From positions 1 through 64,000 of the forward strand of contig NZ_JAAXPA010000026.1 of assembly GCF_012396235.1 (NCBI RefSeq): 64,000 bases of DNA, given 5' to 3'. The notes under the pieces were generated by a model that searched no databases, was not told where the DNA came from, and saw only the letters and a program-made list of their open reading frames with translations. A program made the translations under genes and the position numbers. The DNA is from Rhodococcus opacus (GTDB lineage Bacteria > Actinomycetota > Actinomycetes > Mycobacteriales > Mycobacteriaceae). Of this stretch, positions 52,429 to 61,096 are shown one piece after another. How positions within the stretch are numbered: position 1 is the stretch's first letter; every line of letters starts with the position of its first letter.

Positions 52429-53202
52429 ATGACTAATGAGGGCAGCCTGATGTGGGCTGGTTTGGCGGGAGTTGTGCCGGGGACGGAAGTGGCCGTGCGG
52501 TTCCGGGGAGACGACGGAGCGTTCGTCGATACGACGTTGCGGCGGTTACCGGTGGAGGAGGTGCTGGCGGGCCGTCCGGTGCGGGAGTTCCGGTCGTGGC
52601 AGGGGCGGCGGCACTATTCGGGCTGGTACTGGTCGGCTACCACGGGTGGTCATGTGGTCTACGAGAGCCGTCTGGAACTGGCGAGAATCCTTCTAGCGGA
52701 CCAGGACCCGACCGTGGTTGCGATCGCGGCGCAACCGTTCCTGCTCGAAGGTGTCGATGGCGATCGGAAACGACGGCATGTGCCGGATCTGCTGCTGGCG
52801 CACAAGGATGGAGCGCTGACGGTGGTGGACGTGAAGGCAGCTGCCCGCGTTGCCGATCCGAAGGTTGCGGCTCAGTTCGCGTGGACGAGGGCGGTGTGTG
52901 AGCGACACGGTTTCGGGTTCGAGGTATGGACGGGTGCCGATGCGGTGCTGGTGGAGAACTTGCGCTTTCTGGCAGGGTATCGGCGGCCTGCCACGATCGC
53001 GACCGAACTGGTGCCGGCGGTGATCGATGCGGCGGTCGTGCCGGTGGCGATCTCCGCTTTGGAACGGCGGCTGGGCCTGTCGGTGCCGCAGTGGCTGGTG
53101 CGACCGGTGATCCTGCACCTGTTGTGGCGATCGTGGCTGGTGGCGGATCTGTCGCGGGTTCTCGGCGGCGACACGCTGGTGTCGGCGGAGGTGGTGGCGT
53201 GA
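52429..53202 (+). CDS. tnsA: TnsA-like transposon end nuclease
   Basis: A 257-residue protein. The endonuclease core reads HVVYESRLELARILLADQDP (Glu near residue 79), RRHVPDLLLAHKDG (Asp near 118) and LTVVDVKAAARV (Lys near 135), giving the E-D-x-K order of TnsA. The C-terminal part (ISALERRLGLSVPQWLVRPV) is a helical domain. TnsA cuts the 5' strands, so transposition is cut-and-paste rather than copy-in. ATG 52429 is used; ATG 52450 has a better GAGGG spacing and is possible. Confidence 0.8.
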   Translation: MTNEGSLMWAGLAGVVPGTEVAVRFRGDDGAFVDTTLRRLPVEEVLAGRPVREFRSWQGRRHYSGWYWSATTGGHVVYESRLELARILLADQDPTVVAIAAQPFLLEGVDGDRKRRHVPDLLLAHKDGALTVVDVKAAARVADPKVAAQFAWTRAVCERHGFGFEVWTGADAVLVENLRFLAGYRRPATIATELVPAVIDAAVVPVAISALERRLGLSVPQWLVRPVILHLLWRSWLVADLSRVLGGDTLVSAEVVA

Positions 53203-55244
53203 ACGCGCGCACGGTGACGGTCGCGGTCGGGGCGGGGCTGATGGTCGACGGCGACGCGGCGCGGGTCGTGGAGTTCGACGGCCGTAAGGTGGTCGTTGAG
53301 TACGCGGACGGCCGCTACGGAAGCTTCGCTTTGGCGGAGTTCGTCTCGCGGGCACGTGGTTTGGAGCCGGTCGAGGAAGGTCTGGATCCGGGGCTGGTGC
53401 TGGCGGGGCTGTCACCGGCCGAGCGGGAGCAGGCCGCAGCGCGAGGCGAGCATGTCCGGGAGGTGTTGACCGGCTACAGGTCCGGTTACGCCGAGGCCGC
53501 GCGCACAGGTGAGCCCCGCCCCGACTATGCGCCGGTGGTGGGGCTGAAGGCACGCTGCGAGGCCAAGGCCGCGGAGTTGGGGGTGGCGTCGCGCACTGTC
53601 GAGCGGTGGGTGGCCGCCTACCGGGATGCCGGTGAGGCGGGGCTGGTCGATGACCGGCGCCGCCGTGGCCGCGGCTCGACGGTGGATCCGCGCTGGGAGG
53701 CGGCGGTGGCTGCGGAACTGGCGGCGGGGGTGTCGGCGTCGACACCGACCCGCTCGGCGGTGCTGATGCGAGCCGCCGAGCGGCTCGAGCGCGAGCACGG
53801 GGTCGGGGTGGTGGCGCTGCCGTCGCAGGCGACCGCCTATCGGCGGCTGGCGGAGCTGGTTAAGGGCACGAACGCGGTGAGCGGGTCGGCGAAGGCGCGG
53901 CGTTCGATCGCCCAACGCCCGAAGGGCGTTTACGGCCGGCTGCGCGCCACGCGTCCGGGTGAGTATCTGATTCTGGATACCCAGGATCTGGACGTGTTCG
54001 CGATGGAGCCGGTGACCTGTCGGTGGGTGCGGGCACAGCTCACGGTCGCGCAGGATCTCTTCGACCGCCAGATCCTCGGGTTGAAGGTGACCCCGGTGTC
54101 CACGAAATCTGTTGATGTCGCGAGTGTGTTGTTCGAGTCGGTCACAGGCCGCAGCGCGGGGCGCCCAGCGCTGGGGCCGGTGCACGGGTTGCCGAAGCAT
54201 CTGGTGTTCACCGAGGAGAACACCGGCGCCGACGCCGAGATCTGGTGCCCGCCCGAAACCCTGGTGATCGATCACGGCAAGGCGTTCCTGTCGGCCCATG
54301 TGATCGGGGTCTGCGCCCGATTGGGGATCTCGATCCAGCCGGCCCAACCGCGCAAGCCCACCGACAAGCCCACGGTCGAGAGGTTCTTCCGTTCGTTGAG
54401 AGAGGGCCTGATACAACATCTTCCGGCCTACAAGGGCCCAGACCTGCACAGCCGCGGAGAAGGTCTCGAGGAGCAGGCGTTTTTGTTCCTGCACGAGCTC
54501 GAGGATGTGATCCGCGACTGGATCGTGACGGTCTACCACCCGAGTGACCATGACGGGATCGTGGTCGCGGAGTGGCCGAATCTGGCGATGTCGCCGAATG
54601 ACATGTTCGCCCTGGGCATCGCCAAGGCGGGAGTGTTGCGGATCCCGGCCGCCCCGGAGCTCGCCTTGGAGTTCTTGCGGGTGGTCAAACGCACCATCCA
54701 GCATTACGGCGTCGAGATTGACGGCCGCCGCTACAACGGTCCAGCACTGGACGGCTACCGCAACGCGACCAGCCCCTACGGCGGCCTCGACGCCGGGAAA
54801 TGGCCGTTTCGCGTCAACGACGACGATGTCCGCCACATCTACTTTCAAGACCCGGGCGATGGGCAGTGGCATCAGCTCGACTGGGAGCACGCGCCGATGC
54901 TGGGCACACCGTTCTCCGACGAGGCCGCCCGCTACGCCCGCATCCTCGCCCGCCGCACCGATCGTTTCACCGACCCCGCCGAGACGCTGGCCACATTGCT
55001 GAGCCGGTGGGATGCCGGTGAGGTTCTCGACCGGCGCGAACGGCGCATGGCCGCCCGGCTGGCGGCCGAGCGCAGCGGCCTGGCCGCGGCAGCCGAGCTC
55101 GAACTGGCCGCCGACCCTGTTCCGGCGCTGAGCGCTGCCACCACCAGCTCGGCCCCGCCGGTGGTCGGCGACGACGATGACGACAGCGAGATCCTCGACG
55201 ACGTCGACGACTTCTACGCCGACGCGCTGGAGGTGCTCGAGTGA
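53199..55244 (+). CDS. tnsB: TnsB-like DDE transposase
   Basis: A 681-residue protein from GTG 53199, overlapping tnsA by GTGA. An N-terminal beta domain and helix-turn-helix (AKAAELGVASRTVERWVAAY) precede the RNase-H-fold core with catalytic residues in YLILDTQDLDVF, TLVIDHGKAFLSAH and PTDKPTVERFFRSL (D, D and E). A Mu-type C-terminal region follows, and the end is very acidic (DDDDDSEILDDVDDFYADAL), probably for contact with TnsC. It cuts 3' ends and joins them to the target. Confidence 0.9.
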   Translation: MNARTVTVAVGAGLMVDGDAARVVEFDGRKVVVEYADGRYGSFALAEFVSRARGLEPVEEGLDPGLVLAGLSPAEREQAAARGEHVREVLTGYRSGYAEAARTGEPRPDYAPVVGLKARCEAKAAELGVASRTVERWVAAYRDAGEAGLVDDRRRRGRGSTVDPRWEAAVAAELAAGVSASTPTRSAVLMRAAERLEREHGVGVVALPSQATAYRRLAELVKGTNAVSGSAKARRSIAQRPKGVYGRLRATRPGEYLILDTQDLDVFAMEPVTCRWVRAQLTVAQDLFDRQILGLKVTPVSTKSVDVASVLFESVTGRSAGRPALGPVHGLPKHLVFTEENTGADAEIWCPPETLVIDHGKAFLSAHVIGVCARLGISIQPAQPRKPTDKPTVERFFRSLREGLIQHLPAYKGPDLHSRGEGLEEQAFLFLHELEDVIRDWIVTVYHPSDHDGIVVAEWPNLAMSPNDMFALGIAKAGVLRIPAAPELALEFLRVVKRTIQHYGVEIDGRRYNGPALDGYRNATSPYGGLDAGKWPFRVNDDDVRHIYFQDPGDGQWHQLDWEHAPMLGTPFSDEAARYARILARRTDRFTDPAETLATLLSRWDAGEVLDRRERRMAARLAAERSGLAAAAELELAADPVPALSAATTSSAPPVVGDDDDDSEILDDVDDFYADALEVLE

Positions 55245-56302
55245 GCAGCGCCTACAGCCTCTCCCGCAAGGACGGGTGGCGCCGGTTCGTCGACACCGCG
55301 CCCCGCGCCCGACCCGACACCCTTACCGCTACAGCGTTGTCCGCCTTGGGGAGTGACGCCCGCGAGGACTACGACGACGCCCGCCACGACTGGCACGCCA
55401 ACTTCGGCACCATCGCCACCCCGCAGCTGAAAGAGGTGCGCGACGAACTGGAGCTGATCGTCGCCTCGAATCGTCAAGATCCCGATCGTGTTCGGGGCGC
55501 GGCGGTCATCGACGGGTTCCCCGGTCTGGGCAAGACGACCATCGTCAACCTGTTCGGCCGCGACTATCACCGCCAGGCCCTGCGTCGCCGCGGCCCGGTC
55601 ACCGAGTCCGGTGATGAGCACATTCCGGTGTTCCGGGTCGGTCTGACCTCGAACACCACGCTGCGGACGTTGAACAAGATGATCTGCCAGTTCTACGGGC
55701 ATCCCGGCGCCGATCGCGGCAGCGCCGCCCAGTTGGCCACCTACGCCCTGGACTGCGTCCTCTCGTGTGATTCGCGGGTCGGGATCATCGATGATATTCA
55801 CTTCATCGACCAGAACAGCCGAGACGGGCTCGCCGTCAGCAATCACCTGAAATGGCTGGCCAATGAGCTGCCGGTGACGTTCATCTACGCCGGAGTCGGT
55901 CTCGGAGAACGCCGTTTCTTCGAGGAGGGCCTGTCCGGGTCCTCGGCCGCTTTGGCGCAAAGCGCCCGGCGCTGGACCCGCCTCGAAGTCGGCACCTTCG
56001 CCCACGACCGTCACTGGAAATCCCTGGTCAAGGCGGTCGACAAACAGTTGGTGCTCACCTGCTGGCAGCCCGGACAGCTCACCGGCCTGGCCGACTACCT
56101 GTTCGCCCGCACCGGCGGGCACATCGGGTCGCTGATGACGCTGATCAACCGCGGCTGCTTCAAAGCGATCCGCACCGGAGCCGAGGCGATGTCACAGGAG
56201 CTGCTCGACACCGTCCGCATCGACGAAGCCTCCGAAAAGGCACGCCACCGGCTCGAAGCCGCGACCCGCACGAGAGTCGAGCGCAAGCAGGTGAGGCGAT
56301 GA
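55241..56302 (+). CDS. tnsC: TnsC-like AAA+ regulator
   Basis: A 353-residue ATPase. Walker A is VIDGFPGLGKTTIVNLFGRD, Walker B SRVGIIDDIHFIDQNSRDGL; sensor-type residues follow in VTFIYAGVGLGERRFF and an ARTGGHIGSLMTLINRG helical lid. It forms filaments on target DNA and passes the target chosen by TniQ to TnsAB. GTG 55241 overlaps the TnsB stop, and its own stop overlaps tniQ, so all four proteins are made together. Confidence 0.9.
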   Translation: MSSAYSLSRKDGWRRFVDTAPRARPDTLTATALSALGSDAREDYDDARHDWHANFGTIATPQLKEVRDELELIVASNRQDPDRVRGAAVIDGFPGLGKTTIVNLFGRDYHRQALRRRGPVTESGDEHIPVFRVGLTSNTTLRTLNKMICQFYGHPGADRGSAAQLATYALDCVLSCDSRVGIIDDIHFIDQNSRDGLAVSNHLKWLANELPVTFIYAGVGLGERRFFEEGLSGSSAALAQSARRWTRLEVGTFAHDRHWKSLVKAVDKQLVLTCWQPGQLTGLADYLFARTGGHIGSLMTLINRGCFKAIRTGAEAMSQELLDTVRIDEASEKARHRLEAATRTRVERKQVRR

Positions 56303-59274
56303 CCACGATCACCACTCTGCCGTTGCGAACACCGATCACCGCCGGCGAGAGCCTGGATTCCTGGATCGACGCGCTGGCCCGCCGCAACGACACCTCCCCG
56401 CGGGAAGTGCTGCGCTCCTTGGGCATCGATCACCACGGTCAGTCGATCCGCCAGCTGGTCGATGAACTTGATTCCACGGAGCTGCGCCGCATCGAAGCCG
56501 CGACCGGGCTGCCGGCCCATCGTCTCGACGCCGCGATCGGTCCCGCCGTCCCCGGGATCGAACGGATATCGATGCATTGTTCACGGTTTTGCCCGCGCTG
56601 TTTGGCCGAGGCCGACGGGCGTTGGCAACTGTCGTGGCGGTCGAGTTGGGCGATGGTCTGCGGTCGGCACCGGCTGCTGCTGCACGACACCTGCCCGGGA
56701 CCGGACTGCCGCGCGGCACCCCGAGTGCAGATCGTCGGCGGCGCCACCGCACCACCGGCGTCGACCTGCAGCCGACCCATTAGTCGGTCGTGGCTGCGTT
56801 GCGGCGTCGAGCTATTCGCCGCGGCGGACCTACCCGCCCCCGACGAAGTCCTCGATGCCCAGTCCTGGATCGATCAACTGATGGCCGCGGCCCGCGCACC
56901 TGGCCGCCCCGATCCGGCCCATGCGACACTGACCGATCTGCATCTGGTGGTGGCCTGGTTGCTGCGCCTGGATTCCGCGGCCGCGATCGCTGCGGCCCGC
57001 GCGATCAACCCGCGGCGGCACGCGACTCCGCCGCAACCGCGCAACGGCAGCCCGCCCGACCTCGATGCGGCACTGACCGCGGCGCTCCTGATTCGCGCCA
57101 GGACTGTTCTCGGGGACGACGAGGCTAGCGCGATCGACGAGCTGCGCACACTGGTGACGAAACATCCTAATCCACAACGGGTCTCGCCACCAGAGTTCAT
57201 CAAGCGACACTTTGTGGTCATGCCGAGCCAATTTCCCAACCGCTATCTGCGCGCCGTCGACGCCGATCTACCCGGAGCCGTCCGGCTGCGCATGCGGACA
57301 ATCACTGCCTCGGCCGCAATACCGCGCGCCGATGGGGCTGCGCGGATCCGGATGCTGCCGCAACTGTTCTGGCCCGACTGGGCCGGCCGTCTGCTGCCCG
57401 TCGCGGGCGGCTTCCACACCGACCTGTTCCGAGCTGCTCTCAGTGTCCTGCTGACCGTCCCCGGTGATCCCTCGCAGCGGATGGACACCCACGCCGGGTT
57501 GTTGAACCCCCGCGTCACCGCCGCCAACCTGAGCATCACCCTACAAGGATTCGACAAGCTTCCCAGCGGATCGGCGCTGACCGATGTCCTCGTGCTTCTC
57601 TGCCGCATCACCGAACACCTCGACCAACACGGCACACCGATCGACTACCAGCGGAGACGTGAGCAGATCCCCGCCGAAACCCTCACCTGGGACCAGTGGC
57701 GTGACCTCGCCTGTTCGGTCGGAGCGCACCCCGGCAAGCACCGTCAAGGACGGCTGCGGCACGCCCAACGCCACCTGCATCAACTGCTGTCCGGTGCCGA
57801 CCTCGCCGACCACCGCCACCCACTGGCGTTCCGCAGCCCCAATGACCGCGGCACCTTCGTCGAGTTCACCACCGCCATGGCAGCGCCGCTGCGCCGAGCC
57901 CTGAACGAACACGCCGAATCCATACTGGTTAACCTCGCCATCGACGAACCACTGACCTGGTCGCCACCAACCGACCTCGCCGACGGGCTCGCCCTGCCGG
58001 GCATCGATACCGGCGACCTCGACCCCGACAAGGTCAGTCGCCTGGTCGTCGACGAACACCGCTCCTCGCGGGAGGCCGCCGAGGTTCTCGGCGTCCACCT
58101 CGAACACGTCCGCATCGCGATGGAACGTCTCGACCAACCACGACGACAGTGGGCGCCCCATGCGGCACCCGCCGCATGGTTGCGTGAACAACACGCCGCC
58201 AGGCTGTTCACCCGCGAGTTCTTCGATCGCGAATACATCCAGGCCGGACGCAGCCTGAACGACATCGCCGCCGACACCGGCATCGGCCGCCACATCGTCA
58301 CCCGATTCGCCAAACAAGCCGGGATCTCCCTGCGCAGGGCCCGTGCACCCTTCCGCATCGACCCGGTCTGGCTGCGCGAGCAATACTGCGCGCAGCTTCG
58401 TTCGACCGCCGACATCGCCGTCGAACTCGGCACCGAGCAGATGCGCGTCAACAATGCCCTGCATCAGCACGGCATCCCGGTTCGGCCGCAAGGCGTCGCG
58501 AGCCGCACCGAGATGATCATGACCTTCGACCACCTCCCACCGATCATCCGCGCATCTGTCGAGGGCACCCTGCACGGTTGGATTCGGCTGCACCGCTTCC
58601 GGATCACGATGGCGTTCCCTTCCCTGGGCACCGCCGCCGGCTACCTCGGAATCAAGTCGAACAGCCTGCTCCACCAACTCCGACTCCTCGAACGTCACGT
58701 CGGAGCACCCCTGTTCCACCGATCCCGTCGCGGCACCGCGCACAAGCCCACACCACACGGACAGACGCTGCTGCGCGAACTCGACAACGAGCACGTTCAG
58801 CCACTGATGACCGCCGCCCTGCATGCCTGCAATGCCCTCGCAATGCCCGACGCGAAGACCCTCGCACACGCGGTGCGCGAAGCAATGACACCGCCACGAA
58901 ACCCTGGCCTCCTCAAACCTTTCGGAGATATCCCCGTCGGTCGGCTGCGGATGACCCGCACCACGCTCACCCTGCTACGCCACCTCACCACAACCGATGC
59001 CGAGGAGTTCTATGGCCACGGCCTGCATCAATGCACCAGCATCCAACACGGCACCCTCTACCCACTCCTGAGAAGTCTCGAACAAGCCGGATGGCTCACC
59101 AGCCGCGACGAAGACGAGGCCGACTGGCTCGCGGGCGCCCCACCCGGATGCGGACCAGGACGACGCCGCACCTACTACCGACTCACCCCAAACGGGCGCC
59201 GCGCCGCCCTCCGCGAACTCAACACGCCAAGAAAGCGACAGAACAGTGAGAACCCAGGAGCGACAAACCCATGA
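56299..59274 (+). CDS. tniQ: Large TniQ target selector with fused LysR-like and PadR-like domains
   Basis: A 991-residue protein. The N-terminus is TniQ: zinc residues in MHCSRFCPRCLAEADGRWQL, then WAMVCGRHRLLLHDTCPGPD (to about residue 150). Several helix-turn-helix units follow (about residues 585, 650 and 700; for example SLNDIAADTGIGRHIVTRFA). Residues 765-835 resemble a LysR N-terminal winged helix (TAAGYLGIKSNSLLHQLRLL, then GAPLFHRSRRGTAHKPTPHG). Residues 884-985 resemble PadR (GTLYPLLRSLEQAGWLTSRD, then RRTYYRLTPNGRRAALREL). Known TniQ/TnsD proteins are usually shorter and carry fewer such domains. The fused domains most likely read a specific target sequence. Confidence 0.82.
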   Translation: MTTITTLPLRTPITAGESLDSWIDALARRNDTSPREVLRSLGIDHHGQSIRQLVDELDSTELRRIEAATGLPAHRLDAAIGPAVPGIERISMHCSRFCPRCLAEADGRWQLSWRSSWAMVCGRHRLLLHDTCPGPDCRAAPRVQIVGGATAPPASTCSRPISRSWLRCGVELFAAADLPAPDEVLDAQSWIDQLMAAARAPGRPDPAHATLTDLHLVVAWLLRLDSAAAIAAARAINPRRHATPPQPRNGSPPDLDAALTAALLIRARTVLGDDEASAIDELRTLVTKHPNPQRVSPPEFIKRHFVVMPSQFPNRYLRAVDADLPGAVRLRMRTITASAAIPRADGAARIRMLPQLFWPDWAGRLLPVAGGFHTDLFRAALSVLLTVPGDPSQRMDTHAGLLNPRVTAANLSITLQGFDKLPSGSALTDVLVLLCRITEHLDQHGTPIDYQRRREQIPAETLTWDQWRDLACSVGAHPGKHRQGRLRHAQRHLHQLLSGADLADHRHPLAFRSPNDRGTFVEFTTAMAAPLRRALNEHAESILVNLAIDEPLTWSPPTDLADGLALPGIDTGDLDPDKVSRLVVDEHRSSREAAEVLGVHLEHVRIAMERLDQPRRQWAPHAAPAAWLREQHAARLFTREFFDREYIQAGRSLNDIAADTGIGRHIVTRFAKQAGISLRRARAPFRIDPVWLREQYCAQLRSTADIAVELGTEQMRVNNALHQHGIPVRPQGVASRTEMIMTFDHLPPIIRASVEGTLHGWIRLHRFRITMAFPSLGTAAGYLGIKSNSLLHQLRLLERHVGAPLFHRSRRGTAHKPTPHGQTLLRELDNEHVQPLMTAALHACNALAMPDAKTLAHAVREAMTPPRNPGLLKPFGDIPVGRLRMTRTTLTLLRHLTTTDAEEFYGHGLHQCTSIQHGTLYPLLRSLEQAGWLTSRDEDEADWLAGAPPGCGPGRRRTYYRLTPNGRRAALRELNTPRKRQNSENPGATNP

Positions 59275-59336
59275 GAAACCACACCATCAGCCCAGGCCGG
59301 CCACGACCAGGACGACAAGAAGGACGAGAACCTACA

Positions 59337-59341
59337 ACTTG
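59337..59341. repeat. Target-site duplication, right copy (ACTTG)
   Basis: Partner of 52293-52297. Its last two bases, TG, are also the first bases of the adjoining mini-element, so the target straddled that element's border. Confidence 0.9.
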
Positions 59342-59649
59342 TAGGTTCTCAAAATTCATTTCGCCGTTCTCACATAGTTTTCGCCGGCCTTTCGCTTCCG
59401 GCCGATCGGTGAGAATCCGGAGGCGTATCTGCGGCCCGTTCGTCATGACGCGCCGGAGCCCCGGACGGACGCGGACTCGGCCTGCGCCGCACCAACTACC
59501 GGCTCGTCCCGACGGACTCCGCGCCTCCGCGCCTCGGCAGGCCGAGAAGGCGAATAAACGATGAGAAACCTGGAGCGAAGAACCCATGGGAAACCACACC
59601 ATCAGCCCAGGCCAGCCACGACCAGGCCGAAAAGAAGGAAGAACCTACA
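59340..59649 (+). mobile_element. 310-bp deletion derivative of a related Tn7-like element
   Basis: It starts TGTAGGTTCTCA and ends GAACCTACA, like the full element. Its first 95 bases align with the left end of the full element in the same direction (both end near a CTGCGGCC block), and its last 100 bases follow the end of tniQ and the right end with many substitutions. So it comes from a divergent relative, not from this copy. GCCAC occurs directly after it (59650-59654) and, one base offset, before the joint left border (52290-52294). It encodes nothing complete. Confidence 0.85.
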
Positions 59650-59727
59650 GCCACCCATTCGGAGCAGGAAGGATGTGTCATTTATCCTGGTAAAAGGCCG
59701 AATTCGGCCATTGGGAAGGAGGATGAT

Positions 59728-60315
59728 GTGAGGGCACGAAGGCTCGTCGTCGTGGTTCTGGTGGTCGCTGTCATCGGATTCCTGGCGTACATGTATCTCT
59801 CCCGAACCAACGATGGCGAGGACTCGGCGAGCGTGGCGGCGTCGACGACCACCAGCGCGCCCACGACCACGCCGGCCGCGACGCCGGCCGATGTCGATAC
59901 GACCGAGCCGCCGACTGCCTCCCGCGACGCTGAAGAGGCCGCCCAACAGGGCCTGACCGTGGCGTTCACCTGGTACCCGGCCACCGACACCAACCAGAAC
60001 GACGCATACGGGCGGGCCCGAAACTGGCTGACCGGCAAGCTCGCCGACCGCATGATCATCGACGCCCGCACCGAGCGCGGGCCAGGTGGGCAGTGGGACG
60101 AGTGGGCACAGCAGCACGCCAAGGTCATCGCAGACGTCAGTATCGGATGCTCCGGCTGCCCCGAGGACACCGACACCGTCGTCCAGCGCGTGGCCACCAT
60201 CAAGCAGACCGCGATCGCCGGCAGCAACACCGATACGGTCGAACCTGACACCACCGTGTGGGTCCGGGTCGTCCGCGAGGGCGGCCGTTGGCTCATCGAC
60301 GACATACGCTACTGA
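59728..60315 (+). CDS. Bitopic conjugation accessory protein (VirB8-like domain)
   Basis: A 195-residue protein from GTG 59728 behind GAAGGAGG. One membrane segment (LVVVVLVVAVIGFLAYMYL), a serine/threonine-rich linker, then an NTF2-like domain (AQQGLTVAFTWYPATDTNQN, then DTTVWVRVVREGGRWLIDDI). It resumes the conjugation operon on the far side of the transposon, so before insertion it lay about 60 bases past the hydrolase-gene border plus the mini-element. Probably an extracellular part of the transfer channel. Confidence 0.65.
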   Translation: MRARRLVVVVLVVAVIGFLAYMYLSRTNDGEDSASVAASTTTSAPTTTPAATPADVDTTEPPTASRDAEEAAQQGLTVAFTWYPATDTNQNDAYGRARNWLTGKLADRMIIDARTERGPGGQWDEWAQQHAKVIADVSIGCSGCPEDTDTVVQRVATIKQTAIAGSNTDTVEPDTTVWVRVVREGGRWLIDDIRY

Positions 60316-60327
60316 CCCGGAGGGCCC

Positions 60328-60909
60328 GTGACCCGCAAGACCGTTGCCGCAGCACTGATCACCGCTGTTCTCGCCGTCGGCCTGACCGCGTGCAGCAGAG
60401 ATGAGTCGACCACCGCCACCCCCACCAGCGCACCGATAGCGCCCACGACGGTGTCTGTGTTCGGCACCGACGAGTTCATCGCCAACCGGCTGCTCAACTC
60501 ATCGAGGGCGATCGTCGAGACAGTGGAGGAACGCGGCGGCACACGAGAACAGGCGATCGCTGCTCTCGTTTCCAGCGAAGCCGAGACGGGCTGGCAATCC
60601 GGACTGCGGATGTCCCCGCCAGCAACGGACGTCCGGGACATCTTCGGCTGGCGGCTCGCGTACAACCTTCCGGCCGACTCCGCTGAGATAGTCGTCGCCG
60701 CCACCAACACATTCATGGACAACGCCGCCACCGTCACGGTCAGCGCCGACGACCCGGCTGCCTACGCCCTGGCCGTCCAGCTCGCAGACCCCCGCGGCTA
60801 CAACGAGAAGGAACACTTCTACAAAAAGGGCGAGACCGCCGGCACCGAGTACGGCGCCGCCCTACCCAAGGCCCAGGCCGCGTACGCCGAACTGCGCGGT
60901 TCGCAGTAA
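60328..60909 (+). CDS. Secreted lipoprotein of the conjugation operon
   Basis: A 193-residue protein from GTG 60328 behind GGAGGG. Signal peptide VAAALITAVLAVGLTACSRD with lipobox LTAC. The mature part (FIANRLLNSSRAIVETVEER, then REQAIAALVSSEAETGWQSG) resembles peptidoglycan-binding lysozyme-like helical domains without a clear catalytic residue. It follows the previous gene by 12 bases. Confidence 0.6.
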   Translation: MTRKTVAAALITAVLAVGLTACSRDESTTATPTSAPIAPTTVSVFGTDEFIANRLLNSSRAIVETVEERGGTREQAIAALVSSEAETGWQSGLRMSPPATDVRDIFGWRLAYNLPADSAEIVVAATNTFMDNAATVTVSADDPAAYALAVQLADPRGYNEKEHFYKKGETAGTEYGAALPKAQAAYAELRGSQ

Positions 60910-61001
60910 CAAGAATGGGGCCGTGTCGTTTGCGCCAGTCAACGACATTGATCTCTCTCCAGTTCACCGCTGCTGACGCAGTCGCGGGGAGTAGATGATG
61001 A

Positions 61002-61057
61002 GGCCTGGCCCGGCGTCCTGTCCGCCGTTTGATGTGAACGGGGGTGGGTGCCAGGCC
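61002..61057. terminator. Possible terminator between convergent genes
   Basis: GGCCTGGC (61002-61009) and its complement GCCAGGCC (61050-61057) could form a stem with a long loop between the lipoprotein gene and the converging DUF3068-like gene. The 40-base loop makes the call weak. Confidence 0.3.
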
Positions 61058-61096
61058 AGGTCTCTTCTCGGAATCCGGTGATTGTCTTTTCACCTG

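Larger units (their letters stand above)
52298..59336 (+). mobile_element. Complete Tn7-like transposon (tnsA-tnsB-tnsC-tniQ), 7039 bp
   Basis: The ends are TGTAGGTTCTC on the left and GAGAACCTACA on the right, exact inverted complements with the TGT/ACA termini of Tn7 relatives. ACTTG is duplicated at both borders. Inside lie four genes on one strand with four-base overlaps, and no cargo. The element sits just past the stop codon of a conjugation hydrolase gene, and its right end touches a smaller related element. Complete ends, duplication and intact genes suggest recent activity. Confidence 0.95.

Noticed and set aside
53412..54890. 492-codon minus-strand frame across tnsB
   Set aside because: Antisense shadow of the DDE transposase, with no domain of its own.
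57541..58869. 442-codon minus-strand frame across tniQ
   Set aside because: Antisense shadow of the TniQ gene; the plus strand carries zinc and helix-turn-helix motifs.
52298..59336. CRISPR-associated transposon
   Set aside because: No cas genes or repeat array inside or near the element; a complete TnsA and a large DNA-binding TniQ point to protein-guided targeting.
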